Source of the DNA: Roseibium sp. MMSF_3544 | GTDB lineage: Bacteria; Pseudomonadota; Alphaproteobacteria; Rhizobiales; Stappiaceae | NCBI RefSeq assembly: GCF_030732845.1 | Contig: NZ_JASHKA010000003.1 | Coordinates: forward strand, 1 to 64,000 | Direction of reading: 5' to 3' | DNA: 64,000 nucleotides | Part shown: positions 27,967 through 37,526 of the stretch, one piece after another | How the letters are laid out: the number at the start of each line of letters is the position of its first letter | Numbering within the stretch: the first letter of the stretch is position 1 | Program-made: the position numbers and the translations under genes | The notes under the pieces: generated by a model | The model's database searches: none | What the model was told of the DNA's origin: nothing | What the model saw: the letters and a program-made list of their open reading frames with translations, nothing else

Positions 27967-29468
27967 GCATGACGGATCTTCTCACTCGCGAGGAATACAA
28001 GGCGCTCGCGGCCAAGCTCGCTCTGCCGACAAACGCATTCATCGATGGCGGTTACCGGCCTGCGCAATCGGGCAAGACATTTCAGACCATAAATCCGGCG
28101 ACGGGTGAAACACTTGCCGAGATCGCTGCCTGCGGCGCGGAGGACGTCGATTTTGCCGTGTTGAAGGCACGCGAAGCCTTCGAGGATGGCCGCTGGTCGA
28201 AAATGCATCCGTCAGAGCGCAAGGACATTCTCATCCGCTTCGCCAAGCTCCTGACCCGCAACCGCCGCGAACTCGCTGTCATGGAAAGCCTCGACAGCGG
28301 CAAAACCATCTTCGACTGCGAGACCGTAGATGTTCCTGAAACCATCCACTGCCTGAAATGGCATGCGGAAGCCATCGACAAGATCTACGATCAGGTGTCG
28401 CCTGCCTCGGACGATCATATCGCCATGATCGTGCGCGAACCGGTCGGTGTCGTCGGCCTTGTGTTGCCCTGGAACTTTCCGCTGCTGATGTTGGCCTGGA
28501 AAATTGGACCGGCCCTCGCCGCTGGTTGCTCAGTCGTCGTCAAACCGGCGGAAGAAACCTCGTTGACTGCTCTTCGCGTCGCCGAGCTCGCCTCGGAAGC
28601 CGGCATTCCGCGCGGTGTTCTGAATGTCGTTCCCGGTTCCGGCCCGGAAGTCGGAGAACCCCTCGGCAGCCATATGGACGTCGACATGATCTCCTTCACC
28701 GGTTCCACCGAAACCGGTCGCCGCTTCCTGCGCTATGCCGCGGACAGCAACCTGAAGGAAGTCGTTCTGGAGATGGGTGGCAAGAACCCGAGCGTCGTTT
28801 TGAAAGACGCCGAAAATCTTGATCGTGTTGCCGCGCATGTCGTCAACGGCGCATTCTGGAACATGGGTGAAAACTGCTCCGCCAGCTCGCGGCTGATCGT
28901 TGAAAAAGAGATCAAGGACGCACTTCTTGAGCGGATTTTTGCGCATGCTCGCGAGTGGACCATGGGGGATCCGCTCGATCCGGAACACCGGGTCGGTGCG
29001 CTGGTCTCGCCGGAGCATTTCGGCAAGGTCTGCTCCTACCTGGACACCGGGGCGACGGTTCTCATGGGCGGCAAGGCGAAGGACGGCGCCTTTGTCGAGC
29101 CGACCATCCTGGAAGCATCGGCGGAGTCCACTGTTGCACGTGAGGAGATCTTCGGGCCCGTCCTGAACGTTCTGACCGTCAGCGGTTTCGACGAGGCGAT
29201 CGACCTGGCCAATTCGACGGAATACGGTCTTGCCGCGTCGATCTTCACGGCAAATGCGAAAAAGGCACTGCGCGGGGCACGCTCGATCCGGGCAGGAACC
29301 GTAACGGTAAACTGTTTCGGCGAGGGCGATATCGCGACACCCTTCGGCGGCTTCAAGCAGTCCGGCTTCGGCGGGCGCGACAACAGTCTTTCAGCGCATG
29401 ATCAGTACACCCAGATCAAGACGATCTGGCTGGATCTTTCCGATGACGAGGACGAGGCCGTCGGATGA
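27963..29468 (+). CDS. NAD(P)-dependent aldehyde dehydrogenase (PuuC-like)
   Basis: A 501-residue aldehyde dehydrogenase with oxyanion Asn171 in PWNFPLL, general base Glu270 in VVLEMGGKNPS and catalytic Cys305 in NMGENCSASS. The overall sequence, especially EAIDKIYDQV and the C-terminal TPFGGFKQSG, resembles PuuC (gamma-glutamyl-aminobutyraldehyde dehydrogenase), though 2-oxoglutarate semialdehyde is another fit given the neighbours. A second in-frame ATG lies two codons downstream. Both ends overlap neighbours with ATGA, so it is the middle of a tightly coupled trio. Confidence 0.92.
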   Translation: MSMTDLLTREEYKALAAKLALPTNAFIDGGYRPAQSGKTFQTINPATGETLAEIAACGAEDVDFAVLKAREAFEDGRWSKMHPSERKDILIRFAKLLTRNRRELAVMESLDSGKTIFDCETVDVPETIHCLKWHAEAIDKIYDQVSPASDDHIAMIVREPVGVVGLVLPWNFPLLMLAWKIGPALAAGCSVVVKPAEETSLTALRVAELASEAGIPRGVLNVVPGSGPEVGEPLGSHMDVDMISFTGSTETGRRFLRYAADSNLKEVVLEMGGKNPSVVLKDAENLDRVAAHVVNGAFWNMGENCSASSRLIVEKEIKDALLERIFAHAREWTMGDPLDPEHRVGALVSPEHFGKVCSYLDTGATVLMGGKAKDGAFVEPTILEASAESTVAREEIFGPVLNVLTVSGFDEAIDLANSTEYGLAASIFTANAKKALRGARSIRAGTVTVNCFGEGDIATPFGGFKQSGFGGRDNSLSAHDQYTQIKTIWLDLSDDEDEAVG

Positions 29469-30808
29469 CGACGATCTGGTCCGCCAAATCGCTGCCGGAC
29501 CTCAAGGGACCGGCGGCCTGGAACCGGATACTGGCGGACCAGCCGGCCCCGCAGGCGCTCAAGGAGTCCACGACGGCCGATGTCGTTGTCATCGGGGCCG
29601 GCTTTGCCGGGCTCTCTGCAGCGCGGCGTCTCACCCAGATCGAATCCTCCCTGAATGTTGTCGTCCTGGACGCTTGCCGAATTGCCGAAAGCTCCGCCGG
29701 GCGGAATTCCGGCTTCATGATCGATCTGCCACACGAACTCAACTCTGAAGACTATGCGGGAGCGGGTGACGATCAGGCAGTAACCTCGCTCAACCGCAAG
29801 GCCATCGCCTTTGCGGGCGATGCCGTCGACGATTACGGGATTGACGCGAATTTCTTCGACAGAGCCGGCAAGATAAACGGCGCCGCAAGCACCAAGGCGA
29901 CCGAGCACAACGAAAGCTACGCCAAACACCTGAACAGTCTCAGCGAGACGTTCGAGATGCTGGATGCCCGGCAGATGGCGGAGATCACCGGAAGCCGGCA
30001 CTATCACTCCGGTCTCTTTACGCCAGGCACAGTCATGCTGCAGCCGGCGGGCTATATTCGCGGCCTTGTCAGCGGACTGCGACAAGCCGGCGTGCGCGTT
30101 TTTGAGCAAAGTCCCGTTACGCGATTTCTGCGACAGGGAACCTGCTGGCAGGTGCAGACGCCGGGCGGTGAAGTCTCGGCGCAGAAGATCATCCTGACGG
30201 TCAACGGCCACCTGGAAAGCTTCGGCTTCGAACGCGACCGGCTGATGCAGCTTTTTCTGTTTGCAGTCATGACACCGGAGCTGGACGACGATGCCCTGTC
30301 AAAACTTGGTGGCGCGCCGCGCTGGGGCGTGACGCCTTCGGATCCGATGGGCACGACCATGCGCCGGATTGACATGGGTCAGGGCGGCAACAGGATCGTC
30401 ACCCGAACCTGTGCCCTGCTCAAACCGAACATGCACCCGGGGGCCAAAAGTCTTCAGAGAGCAGCACGGGTGATGCAGCAGAAGTTCGATCAGCGTTTTC
30501 CGCAGCTCGCCGGTATCAAGATGGAATATCAATGGGCCGGGCACTTGTGCCTCAGCCTCAATTCCGTCGCCGTCATGCGCGAGCTGGAAGACGGTGTTTA
30601 TTCCGGCTGCGTGCAGAACGGCCTCGGAACCGCGCGCGGAACCCTGACCGGCATTGGCGCAGCCGACCTTGCCTGCGGTCTTTCAACGGAAATCACACGG
30701 CATTTCACGGCCGAGGCACAGCCGAAGAAACTGCCCCCTCAGCCCTTCCGCGAAATAGGCGCCAACATCGTCCTGCGCTGGAAAGAATGGCGGGCGTCGG
30801 CGGAGTAG
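29465..30808 (+). CDS. FAD-dependent amine/amino-acid oxidoreductase (DAO family)
   Basis: A 447-residue flavoprotein with a dinucleotide-binding motif at about 39-55 (VVVIGAGFAGLSAARRL), SSAGRNSGFMIDLPHEL for the FAD/substrate region and a C-terminal GCVQNGLGTARGTLTG segment. It is similar in layout to PuuB (gamma-glutamylputrescine oxidase) and to D-amino-acid or D-hydroxyproline dehydrogenases. It would produce an imine or aldehyde for the coupled DHDPS-family and aldehyde dehydrogenase enzymes. Last gene of the operon; a large palindrome follows. Confidence 0.88.
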   Translation: MTTIWSAKSLPDLKGPAAWNRILADQPAPQALKESTTADVVVIGAGFAGLSAARRLTQIESSLNVVVLDACRIAESSAGRNSGFMIDLPHELNSEDYAGAGDDQAVTSLNRKAIAFAGDAVDDYGIDANFFDRAGKINGAASTKATEHNESYAKHLNSLSETFEMLDARQMAEITGSRHYHSGLFTPGTVMLQPAGYIRGLVSGLRQAGVRVFEQSPVTRFLRQGTCWQVQTPGGEVSAQKIILTVNGHLESFGFERDRLMQLFLFAVMTPELDDDALSKLGGAPRWGVTPSDPMGTTMRRIDMGQGGNRIVTRTCALLKPNMHPGAKSLQRAARVMQQKFDQRFPQLAGIKMEYQWAGHLCLSLNSVAVMRELEDGVYSGCVQNGLGTARGTLTGIGAADLACGLSTEITRHFTAEAQPKKLPPQPFREIGANIVLRWKEWRASAE

Positions 30809-30860
30809 ATATCGGGACACTTTTGTTGCCGGTGGTGAACGGTTGCGCTTTTTTGGGACG

Positions 30861-30887
30861 GTCATCCCCGATCAAGTCGGGGATGAC
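30861..30887. repeat. REP-like short palindrome
   Basis: Perfect 11-bp inverted repeat (GTCATCCCCGA / TCGGGGATGAC) with a 5-base loop. Such GATCAAGTC-centred palindromes are common extragenic repeats in alphaproteobacteria. Confidence 0.75.
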
Positions 30888-30948
30888 GAGCGACCCAAGC
30901 GGAATCTGGTTGGACAGTAACGCCGATCCGGTTCACACCCGACACCTA

Positions 30949-31047
30949 ATCCTGAGGAGGGTTAAAAGCCCGTCTCGAAGGATGGGCGGCATAGTCAGGA
31001 GTGCGCGGCCCATCCTTCGAGACGTGCATACCTGCGCTCCTCAGGAT
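30949..31047. repeat. Nested 99-bp palindrome between convergent genes
   Basis: Two nested perfect inverted repeats: inner arms of 17 bp (30971-30987 and 31008-31024) and outer arms of 11 bp (30949-30959 and 31037-31047). It can form a long branched hairpin. It sits between the convergent oxidoreductase and permease genes and may work as a bidirectional transcription end, though no T-run follows. Confidence 0.75.
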
Positions 31048-31092
31048 GAAGGTTCGGCATCAGCTGGTGTTGGCTCAGGCTTTCGCGCAATC

Positions 31093-32115
31093 CTAAACCA
31101 CCCAACCGAAAACATACCCGGCAATCAGCGAGCCAGTTACGGCCAGGGCCAAATAGAGCAGGAACGGACGCAGCTTCAGGACCGGGAAGATCGCCAGGGC
31201 GCCCCAGATGCTGACGACGCCGCCGGAGACCAGAAACGCCATCGCCGCACCGGGTGACATGCCGTTGTCGACCAGACCGCGGGTAAGCGGCAGCGCGGCG
31301 TAGCCGTCGATATAGGCCGGTGCGCCGACGAACACGGCAGCCGGGATCGCCCACCACTTGTCGTCGCCGACATACTGGGCAAGCGACCCGGGCGTGATGG
31401 CAGCATTAAGGGCGTATTCGGCGTAGAAGGCAGGGATCAGGCAGATCAGGATCAGGCGCGTCGTCGCCGCGGCCTGGCGAAAAAACGCTTGGCGCCGGTC
31501 CTGGTCCCGCCAGACACGCGGTTCGAATGCGCCAGCACCGCAACAGGATCCGGCCGACAAGTCGGCTGCAAGGCCGCCGGTTCGCAACACGGATTGCCCG
31601 GGCCCGCTTCCCGTGATCAGAGCCGTGACTGTCCCCCCCATGAGGCCCAGAGCGAACGCCGCCAGGGTCTTGCCGAGTGCGAATGCCAGACCTAGCGTCG
31701 CGGCCGTGGTTGCCAACATGGCCGGATCAGTGACGGGGGAGGACAGCCAGAACGCCATTACCGGCGCAAAGGGAACGCCGGCGGCCAGAAGTCCAACCAT
31801 CAACGGCAAGATGGTGACGCCGCACACCGGTGTAATTGCGCCGATCGCTGAAGCCGCAATGACTGCCCGCAGCATACGTCCTTCAAAGGCACGGCTGATG
31901 ATCCGGTCAGCACCGCTCGACATGATCCATGCGGTCAGCAGGATGCCCGGCACAACAAGAGGAGCGACGTCGATCAGGCCCTGTGCGGTGAACTTGAGCC
32001 CGCTCCAGGTGAAATGCGGCCAGAGCCAAGCCATTCCCGCCACAAGAAACAAGGCGGCGAAAGCCACATGCTGGCGCGTGATTTGAAAGCTTGATGAAAC
32101 CGTCCGGTCGGACAT
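31093..32115 (-). CDS. Permease, DUF318/ArsP-like
   Basis: A 340-residue inner-membrane permease with about eight to ten helices. It has a thiol pair in LSAGSCCGAGAFE in the central loop and a conserved AITPVCGVTILPLM segment. Members of this family export organoarsenicals or are uncharacterised; the vicinal cysteines could bind a soft metal. It is divergent from a LysR gene (91 bp apart), which probably regulates it. Confidence 0.8.
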   Translation of the reverse strand: MSDRTVSSSFQITRQHVAFAALFLVAGMAWLWPHFTWSGLKFTAQGLIDVAPLVVPGILLTAWIMSSGADRIISRAFEGRMLRAVIAASAIGAITPVCGVTILPLMVGLLAAGVPFAPVMAFWLSSPVTDPAMLATTAATLGLAFALGKTLAAFALGLMGGTVTALITGSGPGQSVLRTGGLAADLSAGSCCGAGAFEPRVWRDQDRRQAFFRQAAATTRLILICLIPAFYAEYALNAAITPGSLAQYVGDDKWWAIPAAVFVGAPAYIDGYAALPLTRGLVDNGMSPGAAMAFLVSGGVVSIWGALAIFPVLKLRPFLLYLALAVTGSLIAGYVFGWVV

Positions 32116-32174
32116 GGCGGAGCTCCTGTGCTTGACAAGCGCAGGATAGGCATGCTGCTCTAATTGGTAAAACG

Positions 32175-32196
32175 AATATCTTTAATATCGGATATT
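32175..32196. promoter_or_regulatory. Candidate LysR binding site
   Basis: Inverted repeat AATATC-N10-GATATT in the 91-bp gap between the divergent permease and LysR genes. Placement just upstream of the LysR start is typical of an autoregulatory LysR box. Based on sequence symmetry only. Confidence 0.35.
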
Positions 32197-32206
32197 GAAT
32201 TCTTCG

Positions 32207-33058
32207 ATGAATAATCTGGATAGCGAACTCCTCAGGACATTTCTCGCGGTGGCCGAAACCGGCAGCATTACCGAAGGCGCACGCGTGATCGGCCGGTCGC
32301 AGTCAGCGACAAGCCTGCAGATCATGCGCCTGGAAGAGGTCGTCGGACGGGAGTTGTTCGACCGCACCGGGCGCGGCGTGAACGTGTCGGATACCGGACA
32401 GCGGCTTTTGCCGGTCGCAAAGGAAGTGACCGGACGCCTGGACACGGCGCTTCGCGAACTCACGGCCGACGGGCTGCGCGGAAAGCTGCGCCTGGCAATT
32501 CCCGATGACCACGGGCGCGCCAAACTGACGCGCATCATTGCGGCTTTTGCCCAGTCCCATCCTTATGTCGAGCTGGATGTCAGATGTTCCTTAAGCGTCG
32601 ACTTTCCCGAACTTCTGGCAAAGGGATTGCTCGATCTTGCCGTCTATGAGGTTGAAACCGTCAACGCGCAAGAGGAAGTCGTTTACCGGGATCCGACCCA
32701 CTGGAGCGGACTTTCTCACATGGACCATGCCGCTCTTGATCCTGTTCCCGTTGCGTTGTTCGACAGGGCCTGCTGGTGGCGCGACGCGGCGATCAAATCC
32801 CTCGAAGCTGCGAACAGATCCTATCGGGTTGTGTATTCAAGCCAGAGCGTCTCAGGTGTTAAAGCCGCAGTCGAAGCAGGCGTAGCGGTCGGCCTTCTCG
32901 GGCGCACATCCATCGAAGCGCCGCTAAAGACGTTGAGCCGCGAAGAGGGTTTCGAACCGACACCGGTCTCGCATCTGGTCATCGGCACGGCGGAAGGGAC
33001 CGAAACCGCGCCAATACGCTCTATGAAGGAAGCGATCCGGCAGGCCTTCCGTCAATAA
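32207..33058 (+). CDS. LysR family transcriptional regulator
   Basis: A 283-residue regulator with an N-terminal helix-turn-helix (LLRTFLAVAETGSITEGARV, SQSATSLQIMRLEE) and an effector-binding domain (LRLAIPDDHGRAKLTRII). The ATG at 32207 is chosen over a TTG at 32195. It is adjacent to and divergent from the permease and may also control the SDR/epimerase operon, which ends 41 bp after its stop on the other strand. Confidence 0.9.
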   Translation: MNNLDSELLRTFLAVAETGSITEGARVIGRSQSATSLQIMRLEEVVGRELFDRTGRGVNVSDTGQRLLPVAKEVTGRLDTALRELTADGLRGKLRLAIPDDHGRAKLTRIIAAFAQSHPYVELDVRCSLSVDFPELLAKGLLDLAVYEVETVNAQEEVVYRDPTHWSGLSHMDHAALDPVPVALFDRACWWRDAAIKSLEAANRSYRVVYSSQSVSGVKAAVEAGVAVGLLGRTSIEAPLKTLSREEGFEPTPVSHLVIGTAEGTETAPIRSMKEAIRQAFRQ

Positions 33059-33098
33059 CCTGTTTGCCGCTAGAGAGCCTGCGCGCGTTCCACCGTGG

Positions 33099-33833
33099 TC
33101 AAGGAAGGCTCAGCCTTGTCATGCGGCCGCCGTCGACGACATAGGTCTGGCCGGTTACGAAACCGCTTTCAGAGGAAGCCAGGAACGCGACGAGTGCAGC
33201 CACCTCTTCCGGATTTCCCGTCCGCCCAATCGGATGGATAGATCCAACCTCATGGCTGAACGCTTCCGGGTCCGGCATGGCGTTGATGAAGTCCAGATTG
33301 AGGTCCGTGTCGATCCAGCCAGGTGCAACGGCATTGCACCTGATGCCGTCCCGGCCATGGTCGACAGCGACAGCGCGCGTCAGACCGTGCAGACCGGCTT
33401 TTGAAGCCGAATAGGCCGCGTGCCGTTCGTTGCAGCCAATGCCCTCGATCGATCCGACATTAACGATCGTGCCGCGATTCTTTCGAAGATGAGGCAGTGC
33501 ATGCTTGATCATCAGGAACGGGGCGGTGAGATTGACATTGAGAGATCGCTGCCAATCCGCCAATTCCATGTCTTCAACCGAGGCTTCCTGCATGATCCCG
33601 GCATTGTTGACGAGGACATCCAGCCGGCCGGCCTGCTCCGTGACGCCATCGACCACGCGCGCAGGTGCATCCGGATCAGCAAAGTCTGCCGTGACATGCG
33701 GGAAGTCGGGGTCGGCGCTGCGCTGCGCGGTATAAACCTCCGCCCCCTCTTCCCGAAAGCGGCGCGCAATTGCCTGGCCGATGCCGCTGCGCCCGCCCGT
33801 GACCAAGGCGACCTTTCCCTCAAACCGTCTCAT
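33099..33833 (-). CDS. SDR family dehydrogenase (last gene of operon)
   Basis: A 244-residue short-chain dehydrogenase/reductase. It has a cofactor motif ALVTGGRSGIGQAIA near the N-terminus, the structural motif NNAG and the catalytic YSASK in HAAYSASKAGLHGL. The C-terminus carries the TGQTYVVDGG typical of classical SDRs. Its ATG overlaps the stop of the preceding SDR gene by 4 bases. With a second SDR, an epimerase and an MttB-family gene upstream it probably oxidises or reduces a hydroxyl intermediate; the substrate is unknown. Confidence 0.9.
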   Translation of the reverse strand: MRRFEGKVALVTGGRSGIGQAIARRFREEGAEVYTAQRSADPDFPHVTADFADPDAPARVVDGVTEQAGRLDVLVNNAGIMQEASVEDMELADWQRSLNVNLTAPFLMIKHALPHLRKNRGTIVNVGSIEGIGCNERHAAYSASKAGLHGLTRAVAVDHGRDGIRCNAVAPGWIDTDLNLDFINAMPDPEAFSHEVGSIHPIGRTGNPEEVAALVAFLASSESGFVTGQTYVVDGGRMTRLSLP

Positions 33834-34561
33834 GACACGGACTTGCCGCCGTTGACCTCGACCAGGGATCCGCACATGTAGCGGGCTGCATCAGAGGCCA
33901 GGAATAGAACCACATCGGCAATGTCGTCTGGTTTGGCCACGCGCCCGAGCGGTACGGTTTTGCCGAGCTCGTCAATGGCGGTCTGCGGATCGAAGCCGCG
34001 CATCTCAAATCCCGTTCTCAGCATTGGCGTGTCAACTTCGTTCGGGCAGACGGCGTTGATCCTGATGCCGTCGCGGGCGTGATCCTGCCCCATGCACTGG
34101 GTCAGCGACGCGATCGCCGCCTTTGTCATGCAGTAAACCGCATGGTTCGGGCCCGGGTGGACGCCCCAGCAGGATGCGACGTTGACAATCGCTCCGCCGC
34201 CATTTGCCGCCATGAGCGGAATGGCGGCGCGGCAGATCCGAAGCGGTGCCTCGATGTTCACACCGATTGAAAGCCCAAGGTCGGCATCGGAGGTTTCCGT
34301 CACAGGTCCGCGCGTCATGAAGCCGGCGTTGTTGACGACAATATCGAGGCCGCCAAGCGCCTCGGCTGCAGCCGCAGGCAGGTTGTCGCAATACGCCGCG
34401 TCGAGCAGGTTTCCCTCCAATGCGGCCTCGGCTTCAAGATTTGCACAAATCCGGTCAGCGCCCGCAACCATCGCGCCCTCGGAGCGGAGCATCGCAGTGA
34501 TGGCTTGCCCTATTCCGCCGGCCGCTCCGGTGACCAGAGCTTTCTTGCCTGAAAATCGCAT
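33830..34561 (-). CDS. SDR family dehydrogenase
   Basis: A 243-residue classical short-chain dehydrogenase with ALVTGAAGGIGQAIT, VVNNAGF and the catalytic YCMTKAA (Tyr-x-x-x-Lys). It is related to, but clearly different from, the SDR that overlaps its stop by 4 bases, so the two are paralogues of moderate divergence with probably different substrates. It starts 14 nt downstream of the epimerase stop. Confidence 0.9.
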   Translation of the reverse strand: MRFSGKKALVTGAAGGIGQAITAMLRSEGAMVAGADRICANLEAEAALEGNLLDAAYCDNLPAAAAEALGGLDIVVNNAGFMTRGPVTETSDADLGLSIGVNIEAPLRICRAAIPLMAANGGGAIVNVASCWGVHPGPNHAVYCMTKAAIASLTQCMGQDHARDGIRINAVCPNEVDTPMLRTGFEMRGFDPQTAIDELGKTVPLGRVAKPDDIADVVLFLASDAARYMCGSLVEVNGGKSVS

Positions 34562-34575
34562 GAGACATCTCCCGG

Positions 34576-35679
34576 TCAGTAAACGGCGATGGGGGTTCCA
34601 AACAGGGTTTCATTGACATCAATACCAAGGCCGGGACCGGTCGGCAGATCAATGTGGCCGTCTTTGATCCTGACACCATTGTCCCGCGAATACGGCGTCT
34701 CAATCATGGGCTCGGCCAGCCAGACCCCCTCCAGAAGCGGCGGCTTCACCGTCGCTGCAACATGGGTACAGGCCGCGGCGATGATATCACCGCCCCAGGC
34801 GTCATCGCATGTATGCGGCAGATTGCACGCCTCGCAGATATCGCGGAAGGCAGCCATTTGCTGCAGCCCACCGATGCGGGTCACCTTCATGCCGAAACCA
34901 TCGACCAGCCCGGAACCGGCGGCGCGAATGACCGTGGCCAGATCGACGCCGCTTTCATCCATGTAAATCGCATGCTGGACCTGCGGACGGATCTTCTCCA
35001 GATCTTCGATCCTGTTGCAGGGTTGTTCCATGACAAACGGAATGTCAGGACACTCGCGGCTGACGCGCAAGGCGTCTCGTGTCGTCCAGCCACGATTGCC
35101 GTCAACAGCCAGACGAACACCAGTTCCTCCGACCTTTTCCCAGACCTTGCGGATCGTTTCGATGTCCAGCTCCACAGGCCGGCCGCCGACCTTGATCTGA
35201 AGGCGCGGATATCCCTGACCGCTTTTTTCCGCAGCCAGCCTTGCGATGTCGTCCGGCGCGCCGACACCGGTCGCGTAATAGGACGGCAGCCTGTTGTTGG
35301 CGACGCCGCCCAGCAGGTCCGCGACGCGAACGCCGTGCTGCTTGCCGATCAGGTCATGAACCGCGATGTCGATGGCCGCCTTGGCGTAGTTATGACCGTT
35401 GAGTGAACCATGCATGGTCCGGTTCACGGTGAGCGGCAGGGCTTCCGCGCCGATCAGGGCTGGTGCCATCTGCTGAAGCGCCGACTGTGCACCACGGGCA
35501 TGGGCTTCAGCATAAGTCGGACCAACTGGGCAGGTTTCGCCCCAGCCGACAAGGCCGTTGTCCGCAACCAGTTTGACCAAGGTTGTTTCCAGCGCCCAGA
35601 CCTCGGCATTCGCCATCGTATAGGGCCCGTTTTTGACCGGAAGATCATGCCGGAAGATCTCTACCGATTTGATTTTCAT
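34576..35679 (-). CDS. HpbD-like betaine epimerase (mandelate racemase family)
   Basis: A 367-residue enolase-superfamily protein. Metal ligands are Asp193 (AVDGNRGW), Glu218 (FVMEQPC) and Asp241 (YMDESG). The two catalytic lysines of a 1,1-proton-transfer epimerase are Lys163 (LQIKVGG) and Lys265 (GMKVTRIGG), at the same numbering I recall for 4-hydroxyproline betaine 2-epimerase HpbD of Pelagibaca. The N-terminal [10 protein letters not shown] and [14 protein letters not shown] also agree. It would interconvert L and D forms of proline betaine or hydroxyproline betaine. The start at 35679 fits the family length. Neighbours (MttB family, SDRs) support a betaine role. Confidence 0.85.
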   Translation of the reverse strand: MKIKSVEIFRHDLPVKNGPYTMANAEVWALETTLVKLVADNGLVGWGETCPVGPTYAEAHARGAQSALQQMAPALIGAEALPLTVNRTMHGSLNGHNYAKAAIDIAVHDLIGKQHGVRVADLLGGVANNRLPSYYATGVGAPDDIARLAAEKSGQGYPRLQIKVGGRPVELDIETIRKVWEKVGGTGVRLAVDGNRGWTTRDALRVSRECPDIPFVMEQPCNRIEDLEKIRPQVQHAIYMDESGVDLATVIRAAGSGLVDGFGMKVTRIGGLQQMAAFRDICEACNLPHTCDDAWGGDIIAAACTHVAATVKPPLLEGVWLAEPMIETPYSRDNGVRIKDGHIDLPTGPGLGIDVNETLFGTPIAVY

Positions 35680-35758
35680 GCGCGTGTCCTGAAGGCATCG
35701 ACCGGAATTGAAACGATGAATTAAACCGGCCGGCGGCGGGCTCAGTTGCACAGAACCG

Positions 35759-37306
35759 TCAATAGTCCTGATTGAGTGCATCTTCCGCCGGGATCTCGCG
35801 TTCGCGGCATGCAATATAGTCGAGCAGCGCTTCGTTCCTGGCCTCGTCCAGCTTCGGTTCCTGATATTCGGACAGGAGTTTGCGCGCCTGCTTCAACGCA
35901 CGCTCGGTGATCTCGACTTCGCCTTCAGCCTTCCATTGTTCGATGGAGTTGTTGTCGAACATGTCGGGCATGAAAAACGCGCGCTGGAAATTTTCCTGGG
36001 TGTGCGGATGGCCGAGATAGTGTCCGCCGGGCCCGACATCGCGCACGGCTGCCAGAGCCTCGTCGAAATCATCCCATCTCGGCCCCTCGGCCATGCGATA
36101 GACCATCGCGCTCTGCTCGGCATCGACGATGAATTTGGCGACGGAACAATGCATGCCCGCTTCGTTCCAGCCGGCCGTGTGCCAGATGTAGTTAGCGCCC
36201 GCGTGGATAACGGCATTCAGCGTCGTTGCGCTTTCATATCCGGCCTGGGCGTCGAATGTCTTCGCCCCGCCGAGTGATCCGGACGTGCGCCAGGGTACGT
36301 CGTAGTGCCGCGCAAGCTGCCCGATCAGGAAGTTCATCAGGCTGATCTCGGGCGTCCCGGCCATCGGCGCGCCGGACTTCATCGAGACGGTGGACAAGTA
36401 GTGCCCGTAGATTGCCGGGGCGCCCTTGCGGATGACCTGTGTGTAGGCGAGCGCGCTGAGCGCTTCTGCGTTGAGCTGCGCAACGGCCGGCACGACGGAG
36501 GCGGGCGTGTTGGCGCCGCCCAGGACGAAGGGCGAGCACAGCACCGGCTGGTTGCGCCTGGAAAACGCGCGCATCGCCCCAAGCATGGTCTCATCCCAGA
36601 CCAGGGGTGAGTTTCCGTTGCAGTTGCCGGTCGTCACCGGATGGTCTTCCAAATACTCCTCGCCGAACAGGATCGCGCACATCTCAATGACGTCTTCGGC
36701 ATTCTTCGGGCTCGTCGTCATGCCCATAAATGTCTTGTCGGAATGTTTCATCGACGAATAGGTGATGCGCAGGTGGCGGTGGCTGATGGGATGGTCGTAG
36801 GGCTCCACGATGTGGTGTGCACTTGAGTGGATCGCCGGAAGCATGTGGCTCAGCTTGTGGAACATGGCCAGATCTTCGAGCGTCGGATTACGCCGCACGT
36901 CATCGAGATCGCGCAGGAATGGCGCACCTGTCATCGGCACGAAGATAGACCGGTTGCCGCCAAGCGGAACGTTCTTTTGCGGATTGCGGGCGTGATAGGT
37001 GAAGCTTGAGGGGATCGTGCTGATCAGTTCGCGTACATGGCCGCGGTCAAGATAGACCCGCTCACCATCAACCTTGGCGCCGGCTTTTTTCCAGTCGTCC
37101 AGGGCAATCGGGTCGCGAAAGATGATGCCGACCTCTTCCAGGATCGACATGGACGCGTCGTCGAGCTTGCGGATCTGGTCTTCGTCAAGCGGTTCGCACA
37201 GCGGCAGGTTCCGGGTCAAGCCGGGGAGCATGTCGTGGTCGGGTGCGGTCCGGATGGCCCTGCGGCCTGCCCGGCCGCCGCTACGGCTGCGCGCTGCAAC
37301 ACTCAT
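35759..37306 (-). CDS. MttB-family (non-pyrrolysine) methyltransferase
   Basis: A 515-residue member of the trimethylamine methyltransferase family. It has no in-frame amber codon, so it is not a pyrrolysine enzyme; such members include glycine-betaine and proline-betaine methyltransferases that pass the methyl group to a corrinoid protein. Recognisable segments are [13 protein letters not shown] near the N-terminus, [16 protein letters not shown] and [14 protein letters not shown] near the C-terminus. Start at 37306 is supported by GGAG 6 nt upstream. Located upstream of the HpbD-like gene, it probably demethylates a betaine. No corrinoid protein gene is visible in the window. Confidence 0.88.
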   Translation of the reverse strand: MSVAARSRSGGRAGRRAIRTAPDHDMLPGLTRNLPLCEPLDEDQIRKLDDASMSILEEVGIIFRDPIALDDWKKAGAKVDGERVYLDRGHVRELISTIPSSFTYHARNPQKNVPLGGNRSIFVPMTGAPFLRDLDDVRRNPTLEDLAMFHKLSHMLPAIHSSAHHIVEPYDHPISHRHLRITYSSMKHSDKTFMGMTTSPKNAEDVIEMCAILFGEEYLEDHPVTTGNCNGNSPLVWDETMLGAMRAFSRRNQPVLCSPFVLGGANTPASVVPAVAQLNAEALSALAYTQVIRKGAPAIYGHYLSTVSMKSGAPMAGTPEISLMNFLIGQLARHYDVPWRTSGSLGGAKTFDAQAGYESATTLNAVIHAGANYIWHTAGWNEAGMHCSVAKFIVDAEQSAMVYRMAEGPRWDDFDEALAAVRDVGPGGHYLGHPHTQENFQRAFFMPDMFDNNSIEQWKAEGEVEITERALKQARKLLSEYQEPKLDEARNEALLDYIACREREIPAEDALNQDY

Positions 37307-37502
37307 GAAGTTCTCCGAAATCTTGTCGTGTTTGACTCCAGATTGCGCCTGCGGTCCGGTTCTTTCCTGTCCAAATCCGAACACGGTCCGCATTTTCCGA
37401 CATTCGGCTGGTTTTTGACGCCCATGCCAACGGTTTGTGCGCTCGCACCCTTCCGATCACATTTTTCTTGAAATGCTGCGATGGCTGTTTGAGACCCAAT
37501 TT

Positions 37503-37526
37503 TGGCGGTTTCAGCATAACCCGCCA
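37503..37526. promoter_or_regulatory. Candidate operator in divergent promoter region
   Basis: Inverted repeat TGGCGG-N12-CCGCCA in the 273-bp gap between the divergent MttB-family and CoA-transferase genes. Its symmetric position would suit a regulator controlling both operons. Not matched to a known factor. Confidence 0.3.

Noticed and set aside
35759..37306. Pyrrolysine-encoding MttB gene
   Set aside because: No in-frame TAG occurs in the frame and no pyl genes are near, so it belongs to the non-pyrrolysine group.
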